Origin: Peronospora farinosa
Lineage: Eukaryota > Oomycota > Peronosporomycetes > Peronosporales > Peronosporaceae
Direction: 5' to 3'
Length of the DNA: 64,000 nucleotides
NCBI GenBank assembly: GCA_947646735.1
Contig: CANTFK010000985.1
Location: forward strand, 1 to 64,000
The position numbers were made by a program, and so were the translations under genes. The notes beneath the pieces were generated by a model that had not been told where the DNA came from, did not search any database, and saw nothing but the letters and a program-made list of their open reading frames with translations. Shown here piece after piece: positions 21,777 through 33,416 of the stretch (positions are counted from its first letter, which is position 1; each line of letters starts with the position of its first letter).

Positions 21777-23954
21777 TCAGCCGGCAACCCTTCCTGTGGC
21801 GCGGCGAGCCGTGTCCAAAAGAGAAATCACGGCCTGGCGATCTGAGTCGGCATATCCCAGCTCAATGAGCCGCTGGCTGAACTCCTGGAGTGTGAGCGCA
21901 CCACAAGAGAGACTGCTCATACCGAGCATCACGTCCATAAGGATCTCCGGCCACTTAATTTTGAGTAGTTCTGTGCGCTCAATGACACCCATTGACGGAA
22001 ACGACAGCTTCCACAGCTCACCAAATTTGCGCTCTGCAACTTCAGGGTCTTCAACACCAGAAGGTGCTTCCGAGCTCGCTTCGATATTGCCGGTGTCCAT
22101 TTGGAAAGACCGAGCGCGGGCTGCATCTGGGTGACGGCCATAAGTTTCAGTTTGCTGCAGCGTATCAACAATGCCCTCTGATGACCTGCGGTCACGGTCA
22201 TATTGGTCTCGGGGTGAATGCAGTTCGCGACGAAATTGTTGACGCGTGCGCTCCTGGTAATGGCGTGAGAACGACTGACAGTAATTGCTGTTGCTGAATT
22301 TCGAGGTAGTCGAGGAACCGTGCAGCTGCTGTTTCGATCCGCGCTGGCTGTGCTCCTGTATGTTACCAGCTTTTCCCACAGAGACAAACACCTCAGCCTC
22401 GTCTGGCAACCCCACAATTTCCTCTACGGTGCGAATCGGCTCGCCATCGTCCCGTGAAATGTCAATAATTTGATTTTCCTTGACGCCAAATCGGATTTTG
22501 AGAACGTCCATGATCACGTGCGGCTCTGCCCCTTCGAAATACGAGATGCACACCGTGCGTCCGAACGTCGATAGACTGTTCACGTTCAAGTGTTTGCAAC
22601 GTTGGTGCACGGACGATTGCAAACCCTTTCGCGATCGCGGCAAATTTATCTGCCACAACCTGCTTACACAAACCTGGCACACGCGCCGGGGACGCTGCTC
22701 GTCCACTGCACCATTACTAGCAGCACTCTTTTCGCGTTCCGGGTTTGCGAGTCGTGTGCTGGTGCACTTGCTGCAAAACGCCTTGCGGCAGTAATTGCAC
22801 TTGTGCTTCCACTCAAGCAGTGAAAACATCTTGTGGCAACGCGAACAGCTTTCTGTTTTATTCAAGTGCACTTGCAAAGGAACAGGTCGATCAGGTATCA
22901 GGTTCTGCAGCATCGTGTCGACTTCGTCTGAGGTGATACTGTTTCCCTTGTACAGACGAAATTCTTCCACCATAAGTGATTTGACAAAACCTTGGTTCGG
23001 ATACACGACACCCCGACTAGCCATTGCAAAATTTACAGCCGTAACCAGCGACCAATTATTGGCGCGCATTAAATACATGATAATGAGTGTAGCCGAGCGC
23101 GAAATTCCCTGCGTACAATGCACCAGGACGCGACCATGTTGCGCACGTTTAGCTGACTCAATGAATCTGTACGTACTGTCAAAGTACGAGCCAATGTCTG
23201 CTTCTGGTCGGTCCTTAATGGTAATATTCAGGTATTTCACTCCCTCTTTCTCAAATATATTCCCGACATCGAGACTAGCATTCACAACGTGGGTAATGCC
23301 TAAATGGGACACAACTTGCTTGGACTGAGCGTGCCACATATTGCCTAGAAACAAAAACCCTTCCAGAATCTCGTTCGGATAATTGAGATTGTGCGTGCCA
23401 CTCATAGTTCGAGTACGTTGTCCCGAGACCTCATCCCATAACGCCGACGTCGTGTAGAACGGATACCTGTACTTGAACGTAAGGAAGCCGTCATACAAGA
23501 GCTTTACACTAGTCACAAGTCCATCCTCAATGATAAATCGTTCCAGTTTTCGAAGCCAAGTACCGCTTTTCGAGTCATTTCCATCGTCTGTTAATGATTT
23601 TTTCACGGCATCTCCAAAGAGCACAACCTCTCGAAGTTTTCGTTTCTTACTTGAGAACAAATAACGTTCTTCTTCTAGGACTTTACTCTCAACATCCACA
23701 AGTGTCCGACAATTTTCCATTGGTGGGATCGATATTGCAGATGGAATTGAATCTTTTTCATACTCATCTCGACTTCTTGTATCAATAAGAATCAGACCAC
23801 GTGAAGCCTGTACTTGGTTGTACAACCAACGACAATTCACTTCGCCTCGACGTACTTGACGTTTATGTGGCGTCTGTACAGGCTCATTCTCATCCGTTAT
23901 ACACGCAACGTCTGATGCTGCGCTACTGCCATTGCTCTCATCCCCAACCGACAT
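21777..23954 (-). CDS. Rhodanese / dual-specificity phosphatase / FYVE-type zinc finger protein
   Basis: A single exon of 725 residues starts at the first ATG of the frame; the frame stays open upstream only from a GTG. Residues about 37-165 form a rhodanese-like domain (LILIDTRSRDEYEKDSIPSAISI) that lacks a clear catalytic Cys, as in MAP-kinase phosphatases. Residues about 190-335 are a dual-specificity phosphatase with the P-loop HCTQGISRS (Cys about 278). Residues about 368-429 are a FYVE-like zinc finger, CSRCHKMF ... RVCQVC, in which the basic R-x-HHCR core is replaced by WKHKCNYC. A possible ubiquitin-like stretch (about 460-528), a polar linker and a helical C-terminus follow. It likely dephosphorylates a protein or lipid near membranes; the substrate is unknown. 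Confidence 0.88.
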   Translation of the reverse strand: MSVGDESNGSSAASDVACITDENEPVQTPHKRQVRRGEVNCRWLYNQVQASRGLILIDTRSRDEYEKDSIPSAISIPPMENCRTLVDVESKVLEEERYLFSSKKRKLREVVLFGDAVKKSLTDDGNDSKSGTWLRKLERFIIEDGLVTSVKLLYDGFLTFKYRYPFYTTSALWDEVSGQRTRTMSGTHNLNYPNEILEGFLFLGNMWHAQSKQVVSHLGITHVVNASLDVGNIFEKEGVKYLNITIKDRPEADIGSYFDSTYRFIESAKRAQHGRVLVHCTQGISRSATLIIMYLMRANNWSLVTAVNFAMASRGVVYPNQGFVKSLMVEEFRLYKGNSITSDEVDTMLQNLIPDRPVPLQVHLNKTESCSRCHKMFSLLEWKHKCNYCRKAFCSKCTSTRLANPEREKSAASNGAVDEQRPRRVCQVCVSRLWQINLPRSRKGLQSSVHQRCKHLNVNSLSTFGRTVCISYFEGAEPHVIMDVLKIRFGVKENQIIDISRDDGEPIRTVEEIVGLPDEAEVFVSVGKAGNIQEHSQRGSKQQLHGSSTTSKFSNSNYCQSFSRHYQERTRQQFRRELHSPRDQYDRDRRSSEGIVDTLQQTETYGRHPDAARARSFQMDTGNIEASSEAPSGVEDPEVAERKFGELWKLSFPSMGVIERTELLKIKWPEILMDVMLGMSSLSCGALTLQEFSQRLIELGYADSDRQAVISLLDTARRATGRVAG

Positions 23955-26134
23955 GTCGTTTGGAAACGTCTTTGTCGTGCAAAAAGTCGTGATGGAGTCA
24001 ATGGTGAGAGACTGAATGGGAGTCTGTGGTAATGAAAGAGGCTGCCTTTTAATACTAATCGCTCCTTGTGGCGTGAGGAGATAAAGGCACTGGGAGGCAG
24101 AGCACACACAGGACACATACACACATGAGAGATCCGGATTCTCTTGCACCGGCTATGTTCATTGTAGACTGTACTCATGGGATAAAGCACGGCCAACCAC
24201 TGAGAAGAGGATGGGCTAGTTCCTCTTAGATTTAATATTTGTTAGCAGTAGAAATTCAAAAGAAAACAACTGTCTGTACAAAAGAGACTACACTAATTAC
24301 GTGCAGAAACATATATATCTAGGCAGAAACCGTTTAAGATAACAAAAACGTCGCCACACCGGCTCTCTCGAATCAGCACCGCTTCTGCATCGCCAAGTTG
24401 CAGCTTTGACAGAGGTAAGTTCCTCTAAAGTTGCAGCACCAGAAATTAAAAAGCAAATCTGGATTTGATGGATCTGATATCTGCCACGACGTTTCTTACC
24501 TGTACAGTAGATGAATTCGTCATGATGAAACAATACGGAAAACGTTAACTGGTAGTACAAAATGAATAAATACTTGAGATTCACGACCTCATATCGTGTA
24601 CATCTTGTTTGCATTGCACTCTCAATATTCGCCATGTCATGAAAGAGTACGTGGTGCTACAACGAACGTTTGCTAGTCGAAAAGTCCCACTTTCTCGACG
24701 TACTCGGCACACTTCCTGACCACAATTGGGCTAGTGGCGTCCATACCAGCAGCCCTTGTCCTAGTAGCGTTTCACCATTGGGTATCTCTTGCAGATGCAT
24801 ATCTTTTCGTGCAACTATAAGCCAGTGATCATGGCAGCACAATGGGATTCATCTATAGGTCCAATTTTCAACTATGCAGTTGTCTCCGCGTGCGCTTGTG
24901 CAATATCTCAGAGCAGACCGCGGTCTCCAAACTGGACACCAGCACCCTAGAACACGCACCGACTGGTTGAGAACTGCTCTTGACGGATATGGCTTCGCTC
25001 TCGCGCTGGATCTCTTTATGCGAAAAGCGGTCTATACGGAACCGCATCATTCTCGAACCAAGCCTGCGGATGACGTGACGTCGATGGGTGGCACTGATCC
25101 ATGCACGTGTCAACACTGCATCAGCAATGCCGTTCAGCACACATTGAAGCATGGATCCGTCCCGCCCCCGTCCGTTGGCTACGAGAACGCACTTTATAAC
25201 AAGGTCCGGTGTCGGCTGCGGTGCCCCACTCACGCACTTCCTCCGTGAAATGCGTGCCAGATTGCGAGCCCTGTCTCTCGCCATATGATGGACCGTCTCA
25301 CACATGTCTCGTCGCATGCGGCAGGTACATAGAAACTCTCAACTGCAAGACGAGGGCCATACGAGAATAAGGAGACTGACCTTTTTGTGAGGCTAAGAAT
25401 GTGAGAAGGCTGGCTATAGCTCGACGCGATGTCGAAACGCTATGTACAAAGAAATCAGCTTCCTTCGATTATGTGTAAAGCTCAAGGGAACATGGAAAAC
25501 AAAGACAGCTACATATGCTTCCAATTGTTAGCTAGTGCTACCATAGCCATTGACATCGTATTGAATGCAGAACGAATGGAAGTGTGCCGTTCGCGTAGCG
25601 TTCGTTTCCCGCAAGTTTTGTGAGTTTTAGAATGGTATCTCAACATCAGATTTTTGTCGATAGGCAGCTCTTGTTATCATGTAGTGGTTTCTAAGAGACA
25701 GGTTTTTGGAATGGGTCTGTCTTGGAAACGTGTAGGCAAATTATGTTAGCTTGGTCAATGACAAGCTGAAGCTTTGAAGCCATAAACAGTATGTTTCACT
25801 TGCGAAGCTTGTAAGCTTAAAACCTGCATAGTTACGTCTCTGCTTATGCGCAATACTGTAGTGATGAATATCTTTTAATATCCAACTATAACTAACAGTC
25901 TCATCCATTCTATATATTAAATAGTCGACTAAATTCGTACACTAAAAAAAATGAACCACTGCAATATTAAATCCCTTCACTTCAACATGTATGTTGATTG
26001 GTCCAAATACTATCGAAACCGCACTTAGTCGTATCCCCATGTAACCAACCCTTAAGTACCATCACTCGGCACTCCATTCACCCGTAGTACAAACGGTCAC
26101 CTAAGTGACGCGTGCGTCTCACGTCCCTCTTGTC
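23955..26134. other. Long intergenic region between divergent genes
   Basis: About 2.2 kb hold no gene I can support. Overlapping open frames on both strands at 24868-25317 lack known motifs. The last 100 bases before 26135 should hold the 5' UTR of the PHD gene. No RNA gene was seen. Confidence 0.35.
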
Positions 26135-29100
26135 ATGGCTTCCTCTCTCTCACCATTCCAACAACAACAACACCACCACCACCAATTACCTTCATCCTCT
26201 ACGTCTTTAATTGTATCCAATAATCCTTGTTGTATTTGTATGGAACAAGACGATCATCACGAGACACTTCTCGTTCAATGCAAACAATGTGCCATTCGTG
26301 TCCATATTAAATGTTACGGTCTGAGTCTTTCAAGCGATGACACGTCGTCGTGGCTCTGTCAAGCGTGTCAATACGTAATGACGGACCGATCAACACCTCG
26401 TCGTCTATCACCACAATGTGCTGTCTGTCCTCTTGCAGGTGGTGCCTTACGACTTACAAATCAACCGAATGTTTGGTGTCATGTCCTATGTATGAATTGG
26501 ATTCCAGAGCTTAATCACAGTCTCATTGGAACAATGGATGAAATTGTGGATATTTCTCGATTGGATAAAAGTCGTAGTGCATTGCGCTGTTTAATCTGTG
26601 GCCTGCGTGGGGGATGTATTCAATGTGTCAGTGGTCGTTGTGCCAAAGCTTTTCATGTCCTTTGTGCCTTTCGATCTCCTTCTACTTTGATCTTTACTGG
26701 TTATAATATTCATAATCAACAGGTTTATCATTGCAAAACGCATCTATCTGATGTATCGACGTCATTAAAGTTTGAAATGGTGGATCAATCGTGGTGGAAT
26801 CGAGGTGAAGTGCAAGACTTTGTGGCGACTCATCCAGTCACAAGTGAATTAAAGTGCCGATTTTGCAGTAATAAAGTGAGTGCCGTGAATAAAGACGGAC
26901 ATGAGACACAGTGTTTGCTCGCGTGGGTGGCAAGACAAGAAGCACAAAAGAGAAAACAAGAGGTTCATCGAGTTGGACTGAAACCGGTCGAGATTTCGTA
27001 CAAAAAAAATGACAAATCGCTTGCCAAGAGCAGAGGTGGCAAGATGCGCAGTAAGAACAAGTCAGTCAATGGCAAATACCAACGACAAGCGACACCGATG
27101 CGGGCGTGTCCGGAATGTGGTGAAGTAGTGCGACAGACGCTGATGATGGGACATTTGAGGAATAGTTGTTCGAACAGTCGCCACGCAATGAAGCGCAAGA
27201 ACATGATGTCGCCGAGGAAGTTTACTAATGGCGTTCAAGGTGATGACAAGACTGCAGATTTGACGGATGTGTTGTTCGCGTCGTGGCCAGGAAAGATGAG
27301 TGGAGCTCCGATGGATTCGACGTACTTTTGGAAAGTTGTCGAAAACCATTTTTTCAGCAGTGATGTGCTTGAGAAGAAGCGGATGGAGCAACTGTCGAAG
27401 AGTTTGTGCGGTGTGAAACTGGAGGATATGGTGAAGGTCTCGCGTCGACGGCCTCTGCAAGCGTCTGATATTCATTGTCGAGATACGATGCGATTTGAAC
27501 GAAATATGGAAGACCCACAACAGCCTCTGGTGCTCAAAACGTGTGCGCACAAGTGCGATTTTTTCATGCGAGCAAGTCATTGCCGTTGCGTGAGCGATCC
27601 TGCTGCTAAGCCAAGGATTGAAATCTGCCATAACCTCGAGTGCACGAAGCTGAATACCAGCCAGGATGTTGATTCGGTCTTAATGCACGCTCTAGACGGT
27701 TTCGAAGCCGACATTTCTGTGCTCATTAAGAATGAAGAGAACATAGCAGTTGGTTGCAGATATTCGATGCGCGTTGTGCGGGTAGGTACCATGAGCCAGC
27801 ATGTTGCGGATACTGGGACGTTTGCGAGCAGTTTTCAGCATGATGCTTTGTCCACGTTGATCGGATTCGACATGCAGGCGAATAAACTGCCGTTGACAAA
27901 TGGGAATAAGCTGATGATATCACTTACCGCTTGCGACCCTGTTCAGGAGGTCTCAATGGAGAAACCGCTAGAGACCATCTCGCAAGTGACATCTATTGTA
28001 CAACATCCTCCTGACACGGCACTCATCGATGGTTTAACACCAGCGATTAACCTTCTTATGGAACACCTCAAAGATACGACGGAACAGAATCGCTATCGTA
28101 TTCATATGCTATACAGAAAGTTGCAAAGGAACGAGAGTGACGATAGGAACTTCCGTCTATTGGCACAGGTTACTGACTCACACTATCGTGAATTTGCAGC
28201 TTGGAAGCTGCTATGCATGAGCTTATTAATCGGTTATAAAATTGAAGATCAGCTTGAAGTAGACAAAAAGAAGATAAGTGAAAGTGAAGAACAAGAGGGT
28301 TGTACGGAAGACGAGGACAGTGCAATTGATGATGGTACCTGCGTCGTGTGCTTCGACGGTCAGTCACCAGAAGCGAATCCGATTATTTTCTGTGATCGTT
28401 GCGAGCTGGCAGTACATCAACGCTGTTACGGAATGGCCAAGGTTCCTAGCAATGAATTTATTTGTGATCGTTGCTTAGCTACGCGAGAAGGGCTGGACCC
28501 GGCAAGGGATGTTTTCTGCCAGCTCTGTTCCTTGGGTGACGGTGCATTTAAGCGCACAATCGACGGAAAGTGGGTACACGTGGTGTGTGCGTTGTGGTGT
28601 CCGAAAGTGTGGATTGGCAACTTGTTGGATTTTTCGGACATTAGCTTGGTAGGTACTACCAATCAAGCACGATTTATGAACTCAGTGGAAGAAATAGGTG
28701 TGCGTATGAAGCTAGCGTCAGGTGGCCAACATACAACTCCAAAAACTGACGAACACTGTGACATTCCTGCCATTGAGTTGGGCAGCCTTTGCGTGCACTG
28801 CAGAGTCGCTTGCGGACGTACAATCCAGTGTTGCCACCCAGGGTGTTCTACGTCCTTCCATCCCCTGTGCGGATGGTTCGACGGCTTGCCTATGACCGTT
28901 TCACTTGGAGACGATCGATACCTGTATGCCGGAGGAGGAGCTGGGCTAAACTTTCAGCTATTCTGCTCGAGCCATTTACCTGACAGTTATACTGTATTGG
29001 ATCAGTTAGCCCAGCGCCGTCGGCGAGCTCGGTTTCGGATCGATTCATTTTTCGTCATGCGAAACAAGGAAAATTACAGCAATGACGCGAAGAGACATTC

Positions 29101-30682
29101 CGATGATGAGTCTTCTTTGTTGTCTGGATCGATTGTTCAAGCCGTGCTTTCGGTAGAGAACAAGATTACTTCTACTGTGAATGACCCTAATATGACGGAT
29201 TGGACCGATATGACGGTCTGCTCGGCGTGCTTCGAGTATTGTTCGCCAATCGTCGGGGATCTTGTGGACGTGAATATGCTACATCGAAGGCAATTTATGA
29301 TACGTTGCCAGTACTGCAATGTCTACATTCATCCTGAGTGCTGCATTTCGGATATTGGATCATCCGCTACGATATTTAAAAGTAACTGGATATGTGAACG
29401 GTGTACGCAAACAGGAGGCAAAGAAGCGCCGGCGTGTGTTGTTTGTGCTAAGGCAACCGATTACATGATGCCTTGCATCGATCCTCCTATCTTCACGAAT
29501 CAGCTGAACGGTCAAGCTTATTTGGACTCAAAATCAGCACTCCCGGCGACTCGCCCAGCCCCGAGTGGCGGCCAGCAACTTTGGTTACAAGCACACCAGA
29601 ATATGCGGCGACAACAGCAGGGACATATAAATTCTGACAGCAGCAAGCACCCGCCGCAGTTACAGGGAAAAGGGAGTAATGGAATATCCCATCTTTCTTC
29701 GAATAGATGGATTCACGTTTACTGTGGCAAGTGGCAGAAAGCTAAAACGGTCAAGAGACATCACATGCTCTGTGCCTACGCTCTTACTCTGAAGTCTGAT
29801 GGCATGGCATCGCGATGCGAGTTTTGCGATATGAAAGAGGGCGTACTTGCGAATTGTGCTCAGTGTTACCGTCGATTTCATCCAATTTGTGCGGCACAGA
29901 AGAAGTTATGTTGCGCTCGATCAAATCGCACCGAGTGGAAATTCTACTGTGAGGCTCACCCTCCACATAGTGCAGCATTTGATGCAACTCGCCAATGTTG
30001 GATGACCCAAGAAATACTGGGCCAACTGCAAGACCTTCGTCGCTCCCTCGAGCGTGGAAGGATGCTGTTAGAGATGTCCCGCCAACGAGATCGCCAACAG
30101 AAACGTTTACTCACTTTTTGCAAGCTGCCGCTCATGGAAGCATCGATCGAAATGATTGTGAAAAGGCGTCCGACCGCACAGATGAAGAAGGTTTATCACG
30201 ACCTCACGGGAGAAACGTTAATTGACGTACCACATCGCACTAAAGCGGCTCCAGTGTTGCGACGCAACTCGCGAAGCCGCGTAAGAAGCGATACTGCAGT
30301 GAGAGATCATTCCACCCGTGCGACTAAGCGCTCGTCTGCCCAAGCAGCGATTGCTTCTGAGAGGAGCTCAAAGCGCTGTCGAACACGCGCTGATTCTGAT
30401 GGATTAAACAGGAGCGATCAAAGCCAACGCCGAAGTTCTCGGCAAAAGCCTGTGCGCTTTAACCAGGGGAACCCGGATGATGAAGATGTAGAAGGAGGTG
30501 ACGAAGATGACGAGGTGGAGGCTTTAAAGAAGGTGTGGGCAAATCTCGCGGTACCCAAGGAACTCGATGATTTTGATTTGATCGTTGCTGAACGCTTTTC
30601 TGAACTAGTGGTACGTCCTTGTTATACAAACTCACAACAATTGTCGTTATTCTCACGCTCCTGTGCTATGTTATAGGATTAG
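26135..30682 (+). CDS. Chromatin reader with three PHD plus extended-PHD modules
   Basis: The start is the first ATG (an in-frame GTG lies 30 bases upstream). The long exon runs to 30610. I infer a 66-bp terminal intron (GTACGT...TTATAG) and a two-codon last exon ending at 30682, giving 1493 residues; reading through instead would add 20 unlikely residues. Module 1 (about 32-215) has CCICMEQ, a second Cys/His set and a WCHVLCMNWIPE extended-PHD signature. Two C2HC-like fingers follow (about 245-270 and 335-360). Module 2 (about 737-948) has CVVCFDGQ, WVHVVCALWCPKVW and HPLCGW. Module 3 (about 1028-1275) repeats the plan. The tail is Arg/Ser-rich with an acidic patch. PHD/ePHD pairs read histone H3 tails or DNA; no bromo, SET or acetyltransferase domain is visible. 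Confidence 0.88.
30611..30676 (+). other. Inferred terminal intron of the PHD gene
   Basis: The donor GTACGTCC follows ...GAACTAGTG, and the acceptor TGCTATGTTATAG precedes GATTAG. At 66 bp it matches the other introns here, most of which also start GTACG or GTAAG. Confidence 0.55.
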
Positions 30683-31512
30683 GCGACTAAGGTATGAACA
30701 TGGCTTGTGATAATAAACAACGCAAAGTGGCCACACTTCGGCTACAATATTTCTTAGAGTGAGGACGACTGTGATATTTAGATGTTGAGTTGTAGGCTGT
30801 CAGCGCGCTTTTGAGCTTTATGGGAGAATGGGGAGTGAAAATGGTGCTGCTGCTGTTTGAACGTACGAGCAAATGCGCGAAAGATCGGCTACGACAGCAA
30901 GTCGTAACATGCGTCAAGCAGAATCATTGGAACGATGTAACGTATCATCACGAGAACTTGGCGAAGTCAGTTGTTTAGCATCCGGTCATGAGCTTGCAGT
31001 AATTGCAACAGCTACGATGAGGAGCTTTTTTCGTTAATGGCTCACATTATCCTGACAGCCTCGTCAAGACACGGTGTAAAGTCTACAGAGCTGCTGACTG
31101 ATGAAGGGCGAAATCTATGGTCTGCACGCACGAGAACTATCGACGCAAATCCGAGGTACCTTGACTGCATCGTCTACTACGTACTGATATCGTGCATCAT
31201 GGGCGTTTATTTCCAGGCAGCTTTTCTTTCCTCTGTGTCCACCGTAGTGGACTGCAACCTTTTTGGCCATCACGAGTTCCCATGGTAGGGATTATTTTGG
31301 CATTTTAGCTTAAGGCTAGCAAGCCATTTTGAGTTTCTTTGAGATACCGTCGAAGACCCGATATACATGATTTGTTGTGGTCATGAAGATAGCGATGAAT
31401 GTCAAGTAAGTAACTCGATATGTTTTGTATGTATTTGAGTGGTAAACTAATGGTTCTATAGACCTGAAAAAAAGCATCGTGAGTGGCCAAAGGGTATTAC
31501 GATTCTCTCGTC
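30683..31512. other. Intergenic, nothing recognised
   Basis: Only short unsupported frames are present (for example an 83-codon plus frame from 31037). No RNA gene or repeat was recognised. Confidence 0.3.
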
Positions 31513-32133
31513 ATGGTAAAAATGGATCTTGTCTCTGCTCCACTCGAGATCGGTCTAGCTTTTGATACGGGAACGGAGGGTGTCTTTGCCGTGCAAGATT
31601 ATGCGCTAGTGAATCAAAAGTCGGTCCGTGTAGAGCGTGCAAGTGGTTCCGATCGACGCGTAATTTGCTCGTCCGAAACGCCATGTGATTTTTTCGTACA
31701 GATTTATCGACAGTGTTTGTCGGATACAAAGACAAACGGGAAATGGTACATTGCGTCAATGAGATTAATCCATTCCGAGCATTGTAATTCAAGTCAACGA
31801 CTCACTTCACGGCAAATTGCCGAGTTACCGGCCTTTATGGCAGCAGTTCAGGCTAATTTTACCACTTCGATCGAGTCCCTCGTGACGACGGTGCAGGCAC
31901 AACACGGAGTTGTGTTGGACAAGCAAATTCGACTTGTCTATCGAGCCAGAGACTTGGTACGCAAAGAAAAAGCTGTAGCCAGGAGTAATATGCTGCCCAG
32001 TCAAGATGCTCCGATTCCATTACGACAATTTGTACGATGTCAAGGGACGGAGAAAAAGACATCGTTGCAACCAAAGACAATCAACACTCGGGTAGATTGG
32101 TGTGGACAGATATCCTTATTGAGTCACTACTGA
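31513..32133 (+). pseudogene. MULE/FAR1-type DNA-binding domain fragment
   Basis: The frame of about 206 codons from the ATG at 31513 resembles the N-terminal DNA-binding module of Mutator-like transposases and FAR1 proteins. It has YALVNQKSVRVER, then CSSETPCDFFVQIYR, WYIASMRLIHSEHC and a downstream helical block (RQIAELPAFMAAV). No DDE transposase or SWIM finger follows, so it is a truncated copy or a domesticated domain. Its 3' end overlaps, in another frame, the start of the Myb/SANT-like pseudogene at 32037. Confidence 0.45.
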
Positions 32134-32889
32134 AGGAACGAATTGTCAACGTGGAAAGCAATTTATCGAGGCAGAAGAACAGACGCAACGTCGAGAGTTA
32201 TGGGAGATTGTCCGCAAGATTTCAATGCAAAGCATAATGTGAACGCCACGGTGACGCAACTACGAGCCAAGTTTCGATACTTGCAGGACCAATTTTTCCG
32301 TGTGCGTGGTGAAAAGATTGACGCAACAAAAGACTCTGAAAAGGTCGTGGTGTACCCACGATATTGGGAGTTGCTACTCGAACACTTTGTTAATGAAGAG
32401 CCCCAACGCCATGCCAGTGTTGATAGAGATGACACACGGCCGATATCAAATGACAGTCAAATACCGAGCATGCCGAGTGAGGTCAACAACGATGTGCCAG
32501 TTCAGTCAGATCCTGTTCCGTTGATCCAGCCAAATCCTGTGGTTGTGAACATGCCCCTTGTTCAGCCAGTCCCAGCTCAGTCAACCCCGATCGATGTAGC
32601 TCCTGTCCAGGAAGGCTCTCAAACTCAAGTTTCCATGACCAGAGAGATTTCATCGCCTGTGCTTCCGAATACGGCTTCAAAAAGAAGAAGGAAAAATACT
32701 CTGGAAGTCGCTACTATTCAACAAAACCAGCAATCAGTCGTGTCATCAAATGCCGATGCTGTTTGTGGCATTGCAGAGAAATTGGAAGTCATTCATACCA
32801 CCCAGAGAGAGATGGCTCGATTCCTTGATAGCATTAAGAGTCAATGGATCAGTCGAACGAGGCCATTCGAGGTCTTCAGCAGACACTGA
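32037..32889 (+). pseudogene. Myb/SANT-like DNA-binding protein, frameshifted
   Basis: An ATG at 32037 opens a frame with LVWTDILIESLLKERIVNVESN, a typical start of Myb/SANT-like domains found in transposon-derived proteins. Near 32162 the natural frame is lost by an apparent one-base change, and it shifts again near 32220. The frame then resumes with VTQLRAKFRYLQDQF and YPRYWELLLEHF. A Pro/Gln-rich middle, a basic KRRRK patch (possible nuclear signal) and a C-terminal helix follow up to 32889. Unless an unusual splice explains it, the gene is inactive. Confidence 0.55.
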
Positions 32890-33416
32890 ACCAGTCCAAC
32901 CAAGTAAACGCCACTCTGCTAGAATTCCTTCAGCGCTAGCCGTGTAGAAGGCAGTCAAGTACGTCAATGAAAATACTAGTCAAGCGTGATCGGATGGTTT
33001 GCAAAAGTATATTGACGCAAGTAAATTTCCAAGGTTTGCCTCGCACTGGTGCTGCTGATTCTCAAACTTGTAGCTCACGTCGTAGAATCTTGCAGCAACA
33101 GCAACAACTAGTAGCTTTATTTTTTTCGACCTTTGACTCGATGACTCGATCACGCTTGACGAAATGCAAAGTGAATTTGATTGAGGTCCTTCCATCAAGA
33201 TGATTATTCCTCCAAGAGCCTCGTACATACATACCCTATGCGTATTCACGTGAGCCAAAATGCAAAGTTGCATGACAAAGTTTGATTGTTGTGGATCTTC
33301 TAGCGTATATTCTTTGCGTTTGACCGATAATCTCCCACACGCAAGCACAGACGTCTAATACGGCGATCGTCCAGCTTTTTTATCGATCTGACCGTGCTGA
33401 GCTGCCATTGAGGCAA
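32890..33416. other. Intergenic between convergent genes
   Basis: No gene is recognised. A CAGCAACAGCAACAAC-type tract lies at about 33093. Confidence 0.35.

Noticed and set aside
24868..25317. 149-codon minus and 124-codon plus frames between the phosphatase and PHD genes
   Set aside because: They are mutually antisense with no recognised motif; neither could be preferred.
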